Below are positions 21,525 to 21,537 of a DNA stretch of 21,537 nt, in pieces. Location: the NCBI GenBank assembly GCA_900539175.1, contig UQAW01000068.1, positions 1 through 21,537 on the forward strand. The letters run 5' to 3'. The position numbers and the translations under genes are program-made. This stretch comes from an uncultured Lachnospiraceae bacterium (GTDB taxonomy: Bacteria; Bacillota; Clostridia; Lachnospirales; Lachnospiraceae). The notes beneath the pieces were generated by a model that worked only from the letters and a program-made list of their open reading frames with translations, was not told where the DNA came from and made no database searches. Each line of letters opens with the position of its first letter. Position 1 is the stretch's first letter.

Positions 21525-21537
21525 GTCCGTCTCCACC

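Overview
The window carries the Western (methyl/carbonyl) half of the Wood-Ljungdahl pathway plus flanking housekeeping genes. It most likely comes from an acetogenic Lachnospiraceae bacterium of the Blautia/Marvinbryantia type. This is inferred from strong AGGAGG ribosome binding sites, moderate GC, a bacterial-type separate CODH (AcsA) and ACS (AcsB), the PDZ/radical-SAM/DUF512-der-plsY-gpsA block, and an unusually long PRPP synthetase. The genus is an inference; no database search was possible.

Positions 1-13629, all on the minus strand, form one 13-gene locus. In transcription order it holds a His/Cys-rich putative metal-handling protein, CooT-like nickel protein, metF, a CooC-type ATPase, CODH acsA, a second CooC-type ATPase, acetyl-CoA synthase acsB, corrinoid Fe-S protein subunits acsD and acsC, methyltransferase acsE, corrinoid activator acsV, a DUF3786 protein, and the start of fhs (formate-THF ligase, cut by the window edge). 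Together they take formyl-/methyl-THF to acetyl-CoA: Fhs and MetF make methyl-THF, AcsE moves the methyl group to AcsCD, AcsV re-reduces inactive cob(II)amide, AcsA makes CO and AcsB joins methyl, CO and CoA. Four small or ATPase genes (His-rich, CooT, two CooC) look like a nickel supply line for the C- and A-clusters. The locus is not one uniform transcript unit. It has a candidate internal promoter before acsD, a terminator after acsE followed by a new extended -10 promoter for acsV, and stable intercistronic hairpins before acsA and acsE. A nearly identical 32-bp inverted-repeat block lies just upstream of both metF and fhs and is a candidate shared regulatory site.

Positions 13630-14192 are intergenic and contain a 183-bp MITE-like element. 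Positions 14193-15032 (plus strand) encode an aldo/keto reductase. Positions 15106-19661 (minus strand) hold a four-gene housekeeping operon: PDZ/radical-SAM/DUF512 protein, der, plsY and gpsA. Positions 20071-21237 (plus strand) encode a long PRPP synthetase, preceded by a second, inverted copy of the 183-bp element with exact 7-bp target duplications.

The intergenic spaces carry three unrelated palindromic elements: the 183-bp repeat (two copies, about 96% identical), a 157-bp near-perfect long palindrome between plsY and gpsA, and a 196-bp GC-rich palindrome after prs. No tRNA, rRNA, CRISPR array or recognisable riboswitch was seen.
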